Assembly (NCBI RefSeq): GCF_026965555.1
Contig: NZ_CP114040.1
Location: forward strand, 2,728,001 to 2,792,000
Length of the DNA stretch: 64,000 bases
Origin: Nannocystis punicea
GTDB lineage: Bacteria; Myxococcota_A; Polyangia; Nannocystales; Nannocystaceae
Direction of reading: 5' to 3'
Shown here: positions 33,436 to 42,599 of the stretch, in pieces
How positions within the stretch are numbered: position 1 is the first letter of the stretch
Layout of the letters: each line of letters begins with the position of its first letter
Position numbers and translations under genes: made by a program
Notes under the pieces: generated by a model
Seen by the model: only the letters and a program-made list of their open reading frames with translations
What the model was told of the DNA's origin: nothing
Databases searched by the model: none

Positions 33436-34890
33436 GTGTCGCTCCTCGCTCGCGTCGCCGTCCTCGTCCTCGCTCTCGCTGCAGCGGCCTGTGTCGCGGC
33501 GAATACCACCTCCGAATCAGCGGAGTCTTCGGCCCCGCGGCCCAGCGTGGCGCCCGAGGTCGGGGCTCGGGCCGCGCAGCAGGGCGCCGTCGAGCCGCGC
33601 GCAGTGATCGCTACGGTGACCGAGGCGAACGGCCCGGTGGTCTCGCTCGGGGTGTACGATCGGACAGGTACGAAGCTCGCCGAGCTCCTGCCGGCGGGGC
33701 GCGACGGCGCGTGGACGGCCTTCACCAGCGAGCGCTCGCTGGAGCTGGGATCGCCCGCATCGGCGCGCGATCGCTGGGGCTATCACGTGCTGCTCCCGGT
33801 CGAGGCGATCGACGGGGCGCCGCCGCCCGCGACTGCGTCGACGTTCCTGCTCGCGTCGCGTCACGGCGAGCGCCCGCAGCAGGTCCTCGGGCTCGAGCCG
33901 ACGGGACAGCGACGCTTCGCGTGGACGATCGACCCGCGGTGGATCGAGCTGAGCCCGTCACCCCGAGGACTGCACGTGTTCGCCGGCGACGGCCGGTCGC
34001 AGGGGGCCGTGTTCGAGGCGGCCACGGGGCGGCTGCTGTGGGAGGGTGCGCTGGTGGGCGGCGCGTTCGCGGCGGACGACGGCGCGTTCATTCACGTCGA
34101 CGCCGACGAGCGCCACGACGTGGTGATCCAGCCGCTCCCGGGCGGGACGCCGCAGGTGATCGCGCAGCCGCCCGCGCTGGTCACCGTCGCCGAACCCGGG
34201 TCCGTGCACGGGCCCGGCGCGAGCTTCCTCGTGCCGGCATTGTCGACACCTCACGGACAGGTCTTCCGCGTCCAGGGCGACGTGACCTTCGGGACGTTCT
34301 TGTTCGCGCTCCAGGCCGGGCGTTTCGAGCCGCTCTCCGGGTCGGTGCAGCGATTCGCTGACGAGCGGCCCGTGGCGCTCGAGGACGACGGCGCGGTCGT
34401 GGTGTTCGCGCGTCGCTTCACCGACGGGCCGCGCAAGCCCGCGACGCCGAGGCTGCTCGCGTACGACCTGCGGACCGGCGCGCGCGAGGCCCGTCCGCTG
34501 CCGCGCGAGGACGACCGGGCGGCCCTGCTGCGCCGCGTCGAGCCGTTCTTCGCCCGCATCGGCGGCGCCCACGGCTGGCTCCCCCACGCGCGTCGGCTCG
34601 AAGTCGGCGGTCGCCGGCTGCTCGTCGGCTCGCTCCAGTGGGGCTTGAACCCGCTGCCGCAGAGCCATCCGGATCCCGGTTACGTGGTGCTGCGCGAGGA
34701 CGGCACGCCGCTGGCGCTGCTGCCCGCCGGTGAGGCGCAGATCGATCGCACCGGCACGATGCTGCTGCACGAGGCCTGGTCCGACCACGCCAGGCCGCGG
34801 CAGGTCTCGCTCGTCGATCTTCGCGACGGGACGCGCGCGACGATCGATCGAGCGGTCGGCGCTGCGTTCGTCCATGACGTGCCGCGGTAG
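33436..34890 (+). CDS. Large lipoprotein, beta-propeller-like
   Basis: A 484-aa protein from a GTG start. Signal peptide VSLLARVAVLVLALAAAAC (Cys19 in lipobox AAAC), a short Ser/Ala linker, then repeated beta-strand units (TVTEANGPVVSLGVYD, LHVFAGDGRSQGAVFEAATG, VIQPLPGGTPQVIAQPP, SLVDLRDGTRATIDR) typical of a propeller. No catalytic motif. Envelope-anchored. The open frame upstream to 32893 is a shadow across the alpha-CTD gene. Confidence 0.75.
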   Translation: MSLLARVAVLVLALAAAACVAANTTSESAESSAPRPSVAPEVGARAAQQGAVEPRAVIATVTEANGPVVSLGVYDRTGTKLAELLPAGRDGAWTAFTSERSLELGSPASARDRWGYHVLLPVEAIDGAPPPATASTFLLASRHGERPQQVLGLEPTGQRRFAWTIDPRWIELSPSPRGLHVFAGDGRSQGAVFEAATGRLLWEGALVGGAFAADDGAFIHVDADERHDVVIQPLPGGTPQVIAQPPALVTVAEPGSVHGPGASFLVPALSTPHGQVFRVQGDVTFGTFLFALQAGRFEPLSGSVQRFADERPVALEDDGAVVVFARRFTDGPRKPATPRLLAYDLRTGAREARPLPREDDRAALLRRVEPFFARIGGAHGWLPHARRLEVGGRRLLVGSLQWGLNPLPQSHPDPGYVVLREDGTPLALLPAGEAQIDRTGTMLLHEAWSDHARPRQVSLVDLRDGTRATIDRAVGAAFVHDVPR

Positions 34891-35086
34891 GCGGCGGACG
34901 CAGGTCCTCGGCGCCGATTGCGGCCACGAATGAGCCGTGTCCGGCGACCCCCGTCCATGCGACGGCCGGGGGCCCCGATTGCATCTTCCAGCGGGCGCTC
35001 TTCGATGTATGGCGCGGCTCCGATGCGAGCCGCGCCGGCATCCTCGGCGGATATGCCCGGCTGTCCGCCGATCCGCCGTGTCCGGA

Positions 35087-35284
35087 TCACGGGCCGGATT
35101 TGGCGGAGCGGGGCTTGAGAAGCCACATCAGGCATGCCGCGCCCAATGCGAAAGCCAGGGCTGCGACGGCGCTTCGCTGGAGCGTTCCTGAGACCGAGTC
35201 ACGGAGCGCCATGAGCAGTCCGAACCCGCAGATGCCGACGATGGCGACGAGCAAGCGTCCGATGTTGGAGGATGCGTTCGACAT
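35087..35284 (-). CDS. Tiny two-TM membrane protein, putative bacteriocin immunity protein
   Basis: A 65-aa protein with two hydrophobic helices (about 9-27 and 40-58), a short polar loop and a basic C-terminus (LKPRSAKSGP). Its ATG at 35284 lies 2 nt after the stop of the Cys-rich peptide gene at 35287, a spacing of translational coupling. Small two-helix proteins encoded directly after secreted bacteriocins often give self-immunity; this role is inferred from position and size only. Confidence 0.65.
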   Translation of the reverse strand: MSNASSNIGRLLVAIVGICGFGLLMALRDSVSGTLQRSAVAALAFALGAACLMWLLKPRSAKSGP

Positions 35285-35286
35285 AC

Positions 35287-35739
35287 TCAACCGTAGGTGC
35301 TCGTGCACCAATCCGAGCAGACAGATGCCCCTGCACCCGAAGCGCCGCATGCGGCGACGGTCGCCCACACGCACGGCAAGGCGAAGCCCCCGATGGTGAC
35401 GACGGTACCCGCTGCACACGCGGTGCCGACCCATGCGCAACCCGCAGCCGCTGCTCCCCAGCAGGCCGCGCGGCACAGCTCTCCCTCCCACGACCGCGCC
35501 TCGGAGACGGGAATTCCCAGCTCGGCCAGGGCCTCCAGCCCGGCGTCGTCCAGCTCGCTGAGATCGAACGTGATCGACTCTCCGGCGCGGGTGGCGACCG
35601 CCTGCTGTGTCTCTTCATCGAAGTAAACGATCCATTCGTCGTGTTCTTCGTTCACTTCGGCGGAGGAGTCGCTCACGCGACTCGTGTCGCCAGACGGCGG
35701 GGATACAGCCAACAAGAGAGCAACACCATACTTCAACAT
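35287..35739 (-). CDS. Secreted Cys-rich peptide precursor, halocin C8-like
   Basis: A 150-aa protein. Signal peptide (MLKYGVALLLAVSPPSG), an acidic propeptide-like region (about 20-87) and a hydrophobic C-terminal ~63-residue domain with eight cysteines (89, 93, 101, 108, 123, 131, 141, 145) in Gly/Ala-rich context. The Cys spacing and alternating hydrophobic stretches resemble the halocin C8-like bacteriocin domain, in which a Cys-rich C-terminal peptide is released from a larger precursor. AAGGAG 8 nt upstream fixes the ATG at 35739 over the one at 35784. Coupled to the small membrane-protein gene. Confidence 0.72.
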   Translation of the reverse strand: MLKYGVALLLAVSPPSGDTSRVSDSSAEVNEEHDEWIVYFDEETQQAVATRAGESITFDLSELDDAGLEALAELGIPVSEARSWEGELCRAACWGAAAAGCAWVGTACAAGTVVTIGGFALPCVWATVAACGASGAGASVCSDWCTSTYG

Positions 35740-35995
35740 CTCGGGGGCTCCTTTCGGCAGCAACAGTAGCCCGAGATGATTCATTGTCTAGCGGGCGTGC
35801 GGGCGCGCGGGCGCTACCGAGCTGAGGTGATGTGGATTGGCACGACGTGATTGCAGCGGAGATGGGTGCGGCCTGCGAGGGGGCCGACCGTTCGAAGGCC
35901 TCGCGCCTTGAAGGCGAGGGGCACGGTGGTACGCTCCACGCGAGACGCCGGGGGGCGAGCCACCGCTCGGGCGGCCGGCGTGAGGGAAGGGGCGC

Positions 35996-36688
35996 ATGGG
36001 CGGCACGATCGTATCTCCGCGGATGTTGTGCACATTGTCGGCAGTCTCCGCCGTCGCGTGTCCTGTCAACACCTCCGACCTCTCCGGCGGGCCCGTCTCG
36101 ACGAGCGGCACCGACGAATCGATGGGTCAGACCGAGCTGTCCGACGGGCCCGCCGACGACACCACCTCGCCGCCCGCCAGCGATGAATCGCAATTGGTGT
36201 ACGGCGACGCCCCGGCCGCCGGCTGGAGAGTGAAGATCGACGGTGCCGATGTCGACCTGTTCAGCCGGGAGGAGGTCCACGCCGGAACAGCGGCGATTGC
36301 GGTGACGTTCACGGGCGAGTGGGGGAGCGTGCGCTTCGATGCGACGCCGCCCCTGGCGGCGGAGGCCTACACCGCGGTGGAATTCTGGATCCATGGCGGC
36401 AGCGCCGGCGGCCAGGAGATCGAGTTCGCGGTCGTCGCCAGGATCGGCGTCGCGGAGCTCTGGGGAGCCAGCACCGAGCGGCGCATCACCGCCCAGCCGA
36501 ACGTCTGGCGCAGGGAGAGGGTCGAGCTCTCGTCGCTGGGTAGCCCCGTGAACGTGGGCATCCTGGCGTGGTTGAGCACGAGCGGGGGTGAACAGCCGAT
36601 CTTCTACCTCGACGATGTGACGCTGATCGGCCGCCCTCCGGAGGACGCGAGCGCGACCGCTGGCCACGCGCTCCCGCTGGGGCCGTGA
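35996..36688 (+). CDS. Lipoprotein with jelly-roll/carbohydrate-binding-like domain
   Basis: A 230-aa protein. Signal peptide with lipobox SAVAC (Cys22), a Thr/Ser/Asp/Gly-rich linker (about 25-65), then a beta-sandwich (about 70-215) with AYTAVEFWIHGGSAGGQEIE, WRRERVELSSLGSPVNVGIL and PIFYLDDVTLIG, typical of CBM/galactose-binding-like folds. The GGAAGGGG SD suits the ATG at 35996; a start at 36023 would give a shorter signal. Probably a surface glycan-binding protein. Confidence 0.72.
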   Translation: MGGTIVSPRMLCTLSAVSAVACPVNTSDLSGGPVSTSGTDESMGQTELSDGPADDTTSPPASDESQLVYGDAPAAGWRVKIDGADVDLFSREEVHAGTAAIAVTFTGEWGSVRFDATPPLAAEAYTAVEFWIHGGSAGGQEIEFAVVARIGVAELWGASTERRITAQPNVWRRERVELSSLGSPVNVGILAWLSTSGGEQPIFYLDDVTLIGRPPEDASATAGHALPLGP

Positions 36689-36807
36689 CGGCCTCCGGCC
36701 CGATGGTAGGAGTCCCCGCGACGGCGGTGAGGCGGCGCGGCGGCCGGGCTCCGACCGCGGATCCGCGCGCCGCGTGGGACCGGTCGCAAGCCGGCCGCGC
36801 GTCGCGC

Positions 36808-36880
36808 TTGACGCGGGTGAAAGGTCCTTTATCACCTTCGAGGCGGGGCTCGACCCGCCTCTCGCAGTGATTCGAAGGAG
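36808..36880 (+). promoter_or_regulatory. Putative promoter and RBS of the lectin gene
   Basis: TTGACG (36808-36813), a 16-bp spacer and TATCAC (36830-36835) form a plausible sigma-70-like pair. It overlaps an imperfect inverted repeat, GGTGA...TCACC (36816-36836), that could be an operator. AAGGAG at 36875-36880 lies 5 nt before the ATG at 36886, one of the strongest RBSs in the window. Confidence 0.4.
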
Positions 36881-36885
36881 CAAAC

Positions 36886-37230
36886 ATGACCGATCGACTC
36901 GACCCGGGTCAGTTCATCAAGCGCAATACGCCCGACGACAGGATCACGTCGGCCAACGGCAGGTATTCGCTCATCATGCAGAATGACGGAAACCTGGTCA
37001 TTTATAACCAAGGCTCGGCGATCTGGGCGACCAACACGGCCGGGACCGACGGTGAGACGGCGGTCATGCAGACAGACGGTAATTTCGTCCTCTATCGCGT
37101 GAACGGAACGCCCCTGTGGGCGTCGAACACCGCCGGCCGGCCCGTCTCCTACGTCATCATGCAGGATGACGGGAACCTCGTGGTCTATCAGACCCTGGCG
37201 ACGTGGGCCAGCAATACGGCCGGCCAATAG
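36886..37230 (+). CDS. Mannose-binding (GNA/B-type) lectin
   Basis: A 114-aa single beta-prism II domain. It has three mannose-binding repeats of the form QxDxNxVxY: QNDGNLVIY (about 32-40), QTDGNFVLY (about 63-71) and QDDGNLVVY (about 94-102). Each repeat ends W-A-(T/S)-N-T-A-G. No signal peptide, so it is cytosolic or released by lysis or another route. Such domains occur in lectin-like bacteriocins (LlpA) and in myxobacterial lectins. It has somewhat lower G+C than its neighbours, fitting high expression or transfer. Confidence 0.92.
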   Translation: MTDRLDPGQFIKRNTPDDRITSANGRYSLIMQNDGNLVIYNQGSAIWATNTAGTDGETAVMQTDGNFVLYRVNGTPLWASNTAGRPVSYVIMQDDGNLVVYQTLATWASNTAGQ

Positions 37231-37243
37231 CCCGTCGACGCCA

Positions 37244-39751
37244 TCACGGGCGCGGCGCGCGTGCGCCCCGGCCGGCGCTGGACGGCTGCACGTGGAGGGC
37301 CGTGCGCGTGACGAACTCCTGCAGGCGAGTCGCGCGATAGGCGTCGTCCGCTCGCACGAGCGCCAGCGCGGGGGAGGCCGTGGCGCCGAATCGCGTCTTC
37401 TCCTGGCGGGCCCCCATGCCCAGGTGAAGCCGCTCGCAGCCGAGCCGACCGGCGCGGCGGACGAGCTGCCACAGTAATTGTCGATAGGGGTTGATCTTGC
37501 CGGCGGGGAACTCGTCGTAGTCGACGCCGCAATAGAGGCCGCGGTATTCGCAGCCGGCGGGGCGCGCGGCGGCCCACGCGACGACCGGGCCCCCGCCTCG
37601 CCGCCTCAGCAGCAAGAACTCCCACGAGCCGCTCTCGAGCTGGGCGCGCAGCAGCTCCGGCGGGAGGGGGAAGATGTTGATCCGCAGGTTCTTCGCCGCC
37701 ATCCTGCGGTAGAGCGCGTACAGGCGGCGGAGCTCGTCGTCCGCCGCGGCGCTGCGGCTGTCCCAGACCTCGACGTCGAACAGGGGTGATTGCTGGTGGA
37801 CGGCGCGGACGTGCCGCCGCTGGCCGTTGCTCGCCAGCGCGTCGATGAACGCGTCCTCGCCGCGCCAGTCGAGCTGCACGAGGTAGCGCTCGATCAGCGG
37901 CACGGGGACGAACCCCTGGCCGGTCAGGACGCGCACGAGCTCGGGATCGTCGGCGAGATCGCGGAGGACCAGGGTGCTGCAATTCTGGGCCTTCATCTCG
38001 GCGACGCCGGCCTCGGCGAGGGCGATCAGCGCGGCGCTGCGGCCGGCGCCGGGGGCGAGGAACATGTGCTCGCCCTCGGACGCCATGTCGCCCATGACGA
38101 CGGCGCGGGAGGTGAACAGGTAGGGATCGGCGAGCCGCTCGCGCTCGAGCGCGGCGCTGACGGCGGCGCTCATGAACGTGTCGTCTTTCATCAGGAGGGT
38201 GGTGAAGGGGGCGGCGGCGACGAGCTCGTCCCCGCGGCGGACGAGCACGTAGCGGAACGACCAGCGGTGCTCGCGGAGAGCGTGGCCGCCGTGAAACACG
38301 CGCTCCACGGCACGCATGGAGCGGGCGTCGATGTACGAGAGATCGCCGAGGTGCGCGTCCCAGACCCGGGCATCGAGCTGTTCGATGCTCGCGTGGGTCT
38401 CGACGGTGAGCGCGTCGGCCGGCTGCGGATGGCGCTCGGGGAGCTGCCGCACGGCGGAGGCGAGCGGGCGCGCGGCGCGGAGGAACGGCGGGAGCACGCC
38501 CTCGAACTGCTCCTCGACCTCGTCGCGCGTGACGCCGACGGCGGCGAGCACCGCCGGCAGGTGCTCGGCGATCGCCCGGAACAGGGCGTCGACCTGCGCC
38601 TCGCTGTGGATGGCGTTGATGGCGATCCGGATCCCGCCGCGGCTGGCCGGCACGGCGGGGAAGCCGGACACGTTGACGTGAAAGCCGTGCTCCCGCAGCC
38701 GTTCGGCCATCAGGTACACCGCCTCGACGCGGCCCAGGGCGATGAAGAAGATCGGGGCCTCGTTCTCGATGACGAGCGGGATCCCGAGCGCCCGGCACAG
38801 CGCGTTGGCTCGATCGATCCGGGCGCGCAGCGCCGCCTGAAGCACCGCCAGCTCGGGGCTCAGGTGGATCCGCGCCGAGGCGATGCTCGCGCCGAGATCG
38901 CCCGGGCGCAGCGGCCCCGAGAACGAGAAGGGCCCGCCGACGAGGCGAGCGGTCTCGAGCAAGCGGCGGTCCTGAACGACGATGACGCCGCCGCCCGTGG
39001 CGAACGCCTTGGCCAGCGAGGTCACCAGGACGACGCGCTCGCCGAGCGGAAAGCGCGACAGGAAATGACCGCACCCGCGGTCACCGGCCCAGCTCATCCC
39101 GTGGGCGTCGTCGACGAACAGCCGCACGTTCGGCGCGACCGCCAGCAGGTCGTGCAGGAAGCCGAGCGGCAGAGAATCACCGTACATCGAGTAGACGCCG
39201 TCGCAGGCGAACCACACGTGGTGGTGCGTGCGCGCGAGCCGGGCCACGATGTCGAGCGCCCGGTCGAGTTCGCCGTGCTTCACGACCACCTTGTCGGCGC
39301 CGCTGCGCGCGCATTGCAGGGTGATCGCGTCGTCGACCGAACGGTGGACCTGGTGGTCGCAGACGATCGCGTCGTTCTCCGCCAGCAGCGCCGGCATCAC
39401 GACGTGGTGGGCGATGCTGGTGCTCGGCAACAGCAGCACCCGCGGCACGCCGAAGATCCGCGGCAGCAGGTCCTCCTCGAGCTCCGGATAGAGCGGACAG
39501 GACAGGTAGCCGCGGCTGAAAGACGTCTGCGTGCCGTAGCGGCGGTAGGCCTCGACCCCGCCGTCGATGAGCCGCGGATCGAACTCCAGGCCCAGGTACG
39601 AGCAGCTCCCGAACGACAGCAGTCGCTTGCCGGAGACGCGGATATGTCGGTCGTCGAACCGCTCGTCCTCCGCCGACAGGAAATAGTGCCCGCGGTCTCG
39701 ACCGTGGCTGTGCACCTGGAATATCGCCTCACGAAAACTCGACGCGTCCAT
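37244..39751 (-). CDS. Alpha-oxoamine synthase fused to GNAT acyltransferase
   Basis: An 835-aa bifunctional enzyme. N-terminal domain (about 1-415): PLP-dependent acyl-CoA:amino acid condensing fold (KBL/BioF/SPT type) with SFGSCSYLGLEFDPRLID, GSRG-like TSFSRGYLSCPLYPELEEDL, VDDAHGMSWAGDRGCGH and the lysine motif VLVTSLAKAFATGGGVIVVQ. C-terminal domain (about 450-815): BioF2/GNAT-like acyltransferase, with MAAKNLRINIFPLP and INPYRQLLWQLVRRAGRL. Such fusions may build lipidated or N-acylated amino-ketones. It converges on the lectin gene. The ATG at 39751 fits; the upstream frame is unsupported. Confidence 0.85.
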   Translation of the reverse strand: MDASSFREAIFQVHSHGRDRGHYFLSAEDERFDDRHIRVSGKRLLSFGSCSYLGLEFDPRLIDGGVEAYRRYGTQTSFSRGYLSCPLYPELEEDLLPRIFGVPRVLLLPSTSIAHHVVMPALLAENDAIVCDHQVHRSVDDAITLQCARSGADKVVVKHGELDRALDIVARLARTHHHVWFACDGVYSMYGDSLPLGFLHDLLAVAPNVRLFVDDAHGMSWAGDRGCGHFLSRFPLGERVVLVTSLAKAFATGGGVIVVQDRRLLETARLVGGPFSFSGPLRPGDLGASIASARIHLSPELAVLQAALRARIDRANALCRALGIPLVIENEAPIFFIALGRVEAVYLMAERLREHGFHVNVSGFPAVPASRGGIRIAINAIHSEAQVDALFRAIAEHLPAVLAAVGVTRDEVEEQFEGVLPPFLRAARPLASAVRQLPERHPQPADALTVETHASIEQLDARVWDAHLGDLSYIDARSMRAVERVFHGGHALREHRWSFRYVLVRRGDELVAAAPFTTLLMKDDTFMSAAVSAALERERLADPYLFTSRAVVMGDMASEGEHMFLAPGAGRSAALIALAEAGVAEMKAQNCSTLVLRDLADDPELVRVLTGQGFVPVPLIERYLVQLDWRGEDAFIDALASNGQRRHVRAVHQQSPLFDVEVWDSRSAAADDELRRLYALYRRMAAKNLRINIFPLPPELLRAQLESGSWEFLLLRRRGGGPVVAWAAARPAGCEYRGLYCGVDYDEFPAGKINPYRQLLWQLVRRAGRLGCERLHLGMGARQEKTRFGATASPALALVRADDAYRATRLQEFVTRTALHVQPSSAGRGARAPRP

Positions 39752-40023
39752 CGGATGTCTGGTGATAGCAGGTCCGTGCGCACGCGACAGGCCGCTCGCT
39801 GCTATCCGCCGAGAGCGCCGCTCGGCGCTCGCGGGGGGCCATTGCGCGATCTGCACTCGGGGGAGCGATCGGCGAGCTCGCACCAGGCCGCGCGAGGCTT
39901 CAGCGAGCACCAGACCTTTGCGACAGGTCGCGCTCCGGGTCGGCGCCGCGACGTCGCGTGGACCGCGGCCCCTTTTGATCGATCTTCAGGCTCGACGGAC
40001 ACGGAAACCCTCCCCTCTTCCTC

Positions 40024-40716
40024 ATGCCGGTGGTACTCCTCCCGGCCATGGCTCTCGATCTCGCACCATCCTTCCAGGCGTTGCTGGACGCGTTCCGGTC
40101 GGCAGGAGGCCCGCTACACACGACGGGGCCGCTGGCCGCGGTGATCGACTGCGACGGTGGCGCGCCCGGCATCGATGCGTGGGCCGACGACGTCCGGAGC
40201 GCGGGCGGCGGTCACCTCGTCGAGGGGGCCTCTCTGCTCGCAGGGATCCCGTGGCACGTGCGCGCTGCGCTGGATCTCGAGTGGCAGGACGAGACGGGAC
40301 GGCTCGACGGCACGACGCTCGACATCGACGTCTCCCATCCGTGGCGCGCCTTCCTCCGGCGCGCCCGGCTCGCGCCTCCGGGCGCGCTGGCGAACGACCC
40401 ATTCGCGTTCGTCCTCTCGATCCACCCCGTCACTGGGAGCACGGCCCGATGCATCGCCCGCTGGCCGCCCGCGGCGACGAGGCCGGAGCTCGTCTACCAC
40501 TCGGGAGGCGGCGAGCTCGTCCCGCTGCGCCTCTCGGTCCGCGAGTACTTCGAGCAGGTCCTCGTCGCGCGCGGCTGGGGCGGATGGGAGCTCGCGTTCG
40601 CCGCCGAGCCGCTCCGAGATCCGGTGCAGGTCGATGCGCAGGTGCTCGCTCCGCTCCGCAGACGGCTCGGCGAGCGATTTCCGGAGCTCGACCTGGCCGC
40701 GCTCAAGGCTCGATAG
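40024..40716 (+). CDS. Hypothetical protein (SUKH/SMI1-like style)
   Basis: A 230-aa cytosolic protein with phrases LAGIPWHVRAALDLEWQDE, FAFVLSIHPVTG, VYHSGGGELVPLRLSVREYF and WGGWELAFAAEPL. The pattern recalls SMI1/KNR4 (SUKH) proteins, which are often immunity proteins, but the match is weak. ATG 40024 or 40048 may be the start. It stands alone. Confidence 0.6.
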   Translation: MPVVLLPAMALDLAPSFQALLDAFRSAGGPLHTTGPLAAVIDCDGGAPGIDAWADDVRSAGGGHLVEGASLLAGIPWHVRAALDLEWQDETGRLDGTTLDIDVSHPWRAFLRRARLAPPGALANDPFAFVLSIHPVTGSTARCIARWPPAATRPELVYHSGGGELVPLRLSVREYFEQVLVARGWGGWELAFAAEPLRDPVQVDAQVLAPLRRRLGERFPELDLAALKAR

Positions 40717-41033
40717 CCCGGCGAGTTCATGGCCATTCTCCATATTGGCGAAACGACCAAGCGCAAGACGTGAACCAGAGCTCGGCGACGATGCGCTGGA
40801 GCCCGCCGTCTCTGCTCGAGCCGCGCGACGCGAGGTGGCCCGCATGGTGTTCGAGCGACTGATGACGATCGGCGGGGTGCCGATCGTGCGACCCGACGAT
40901 TCAGACGCATCGTCGTGCCTGCGGCGACAATGATCATCGTGCGTCGACAGACCGAGCGGGCCGCCGAGCAGCACCTGCGGCGCGCCCGGTCGGCCGGCCC
41001 GACCTTGACGGTGAGCGACGACGACGAGCGCGT
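40717..41033. other. Intergenic stretch without a supported gene
   Basis: About 317 bp between the hypothetical gene and the small lipoprotein. Only shadow frames; a few short direct GATCG words. Nothing else seen. Confidence 0.35.
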
Positions 41034-41327
41034 TCAGAGCGGGACGAGCCAGGCGTCGACGTTGTGCACAGTCAGCGCGAGCTCGGCCCCGGGCGCGCCG
41101 GCGAGGTCGTCCGGGACGTCGATGTGCACCGCGACGAGCGTGCCGGCCGGGCCCAGGACCTCGAGCGGCAGGGCGGTCGCCTGCGGCGTGTCGTCGCCGC
41201 CGGTCTCGCTGTCGCCAGTGGTCGTGGTGTCGTCACTGGCAGTGGTGTCGCCACCGCCGGCAGTGTCCCCCGCGCACCCGAACGCGACCAGCAGGAGCGC
41301 GAGCGCCACGTGAGTCAGTCGTGCCAC
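41034..41327 (-). CDS. Small lipoprotein with Thr/Asp-rich linker
   Basis: A 97-aa protein from a GTG. Signal peptide with lipobox VAFGC (Cys18), a Gly/Asp/Thr-rich linker (GDTTASDDTTTTGDSETGGD), then a ~50-residue beta-rich tail (PLEVLGPAGTLVAVHIDVPD). This linker style is the hallmark of Nannocystaceae-type lipoproteins. Function unknown. Confidence 0.7.
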   Translation of the reverse strand: MARLTHVALALLLVAFGCAGDTAGGGDTTASDDTTTTGDSETGGDDTPQATALPLEVLGPAGTLVAVHIDVPDDLAGAPGAELALTVHNVDAWLVPL

Positions 41328-41678
41328 GGCCGCAGTGTATCAGCGGCCGTGCTGTCCTCAATACGGACATCACCTCAGGTAGCGACGGTGGCGACATCGT
41401 ATCTCCTCGTCGGAAACGCTCCCCTGTGATTTGGGGTATGCAGAGGACATGGCCTGTTCGCGTGCTTCGCAGCAGGAATGGATGGTCCGCAGATGCGACG
41501 CTGCAGCGGTTTCACAGGGCCCGGGCGCGAGAGCGACCACCGGTGGGCGGCGGCCGCTCGACGCCGATTGCTGCAGGAGCGGGAGGCCCGGGCTCACGAG
41601 GTGCCAGCAGCAGCGCATGCGTGACGCAGAGGACCGCCATGATCGCCGCGAGCGCGTCGAGCCGGTCGTGACCCGACC
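41328..41678. other. Intergenic stretch left of the IS21 remnant
   Basis: About 350 bp, somewhat less G+C-rich, with no supported gene. The left end of the IS21 element is missing, so the deletion boundary lies near 41690, within or just right of this stretch. Confidence 0.35.
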
Positions 41679-42599
41679 GTGATTCGCCCGTCACGACGTC
41701 ATGGGCTCGCTGCGGTACGGGAGCCGCGGCTGTGCGAGGCCTTCCTCGAGTACGCGCAGGCACGCGGCTTCGTGATCGACGTCGCGCGGGTGCGCAGGCC
41801 GCAGGACAAGGCGCGAGTCGAGCGAGCGGTCCGCGACGTCCGTGACGACTGCTTCGGCGGTGAACGGATCCGCGACCTCGCGGCCGCACGGGAGCGTGCC
41901 GAGCGATGGTGCCGGGACGAATACGGCGTGCACCGCCACAGTACCACCGGTCGGATGCCGCGCGAGCACTTTCTCAATGTCGAGGTGCCGGTGCTGCTGC
42001 CGGCGCCCGAGCAGCCCTACGACGTGCCGCGGTGGTGCACGCCGAAGGTCGCGCGCGATCACTTCGTCCAGGTCGAGCGCGCACTGTACTCGATGCCCAC
42101 GCGGCTGATCGGTCGCACGCTGCAGGCTCGAGTCGATCGAAGCAGCGTCCGCTTCTACGATCGGAGCACGCTGATCCGGATCTGTCGGCGGCTGCCGCCC
42201 GGCGGCCGCAGCATCAACCCTGAGGACTTCCCGAAGGAGAAACGAGCCTACGCAATGCGTGATATCGAATTCTTGCAGAAGCAGGCCGACGAGCTCGGCC
42301 CCAACATCGGCGCGTACGTACGGCGACTGCTGTCCGGCCCGCTGCCTTGGACCAGCATGCGCACCGTCCACGGCGTGCGTGGCCTCGCCGAGCGCCACGG
42401 CGTCGCCGTCGTCGATCGCTGCTGCGGCATCGCAATCGCGGCCGACATGCTGAGCCTGAAGCGGCTCCGCGCCATGGTCGAGCGCGACGTGAAGCCCCAA
42501 CCCATCCCCCTCGACCGGCCGACGCCGCCGGCGAGATTCCTCCGACCCGCGCAGATCTACGCGCTCTCGGCCAACACCAAGCATGGAGAACCGTCATGA
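41679..42599 (+). pseudogene. istA: IS21 transposase IstA, 5'-truncated
   Basis: The frame reads the C-terminal ~300 residues of IstA: PRLCEAFLEYAQARGFVIDV, RRPQDKARVERAVRDVRDDC (containing the third catalytic Glu of DDE), TTGRMPREHF, a beta-barrel region, and RGLAERHGVAVVDRCCGIAI at the end. The N-terminal HTH and the first two catalytic Asp are missing. The similarity begins sharply near 41697. The stop overlaps the istB start. Confidence 0.9.

Noticed and set aside
37790..40144. Plus-strand frame of 784 codons
   Set aside because: Antisense to the oxoamine synthase fusion gene.
41436..41456. Hairpin-family copy near 41440 (ATGCAGAGGACATG)
   Set aside because: Only one short arm pairs; not distinguishable from chance.
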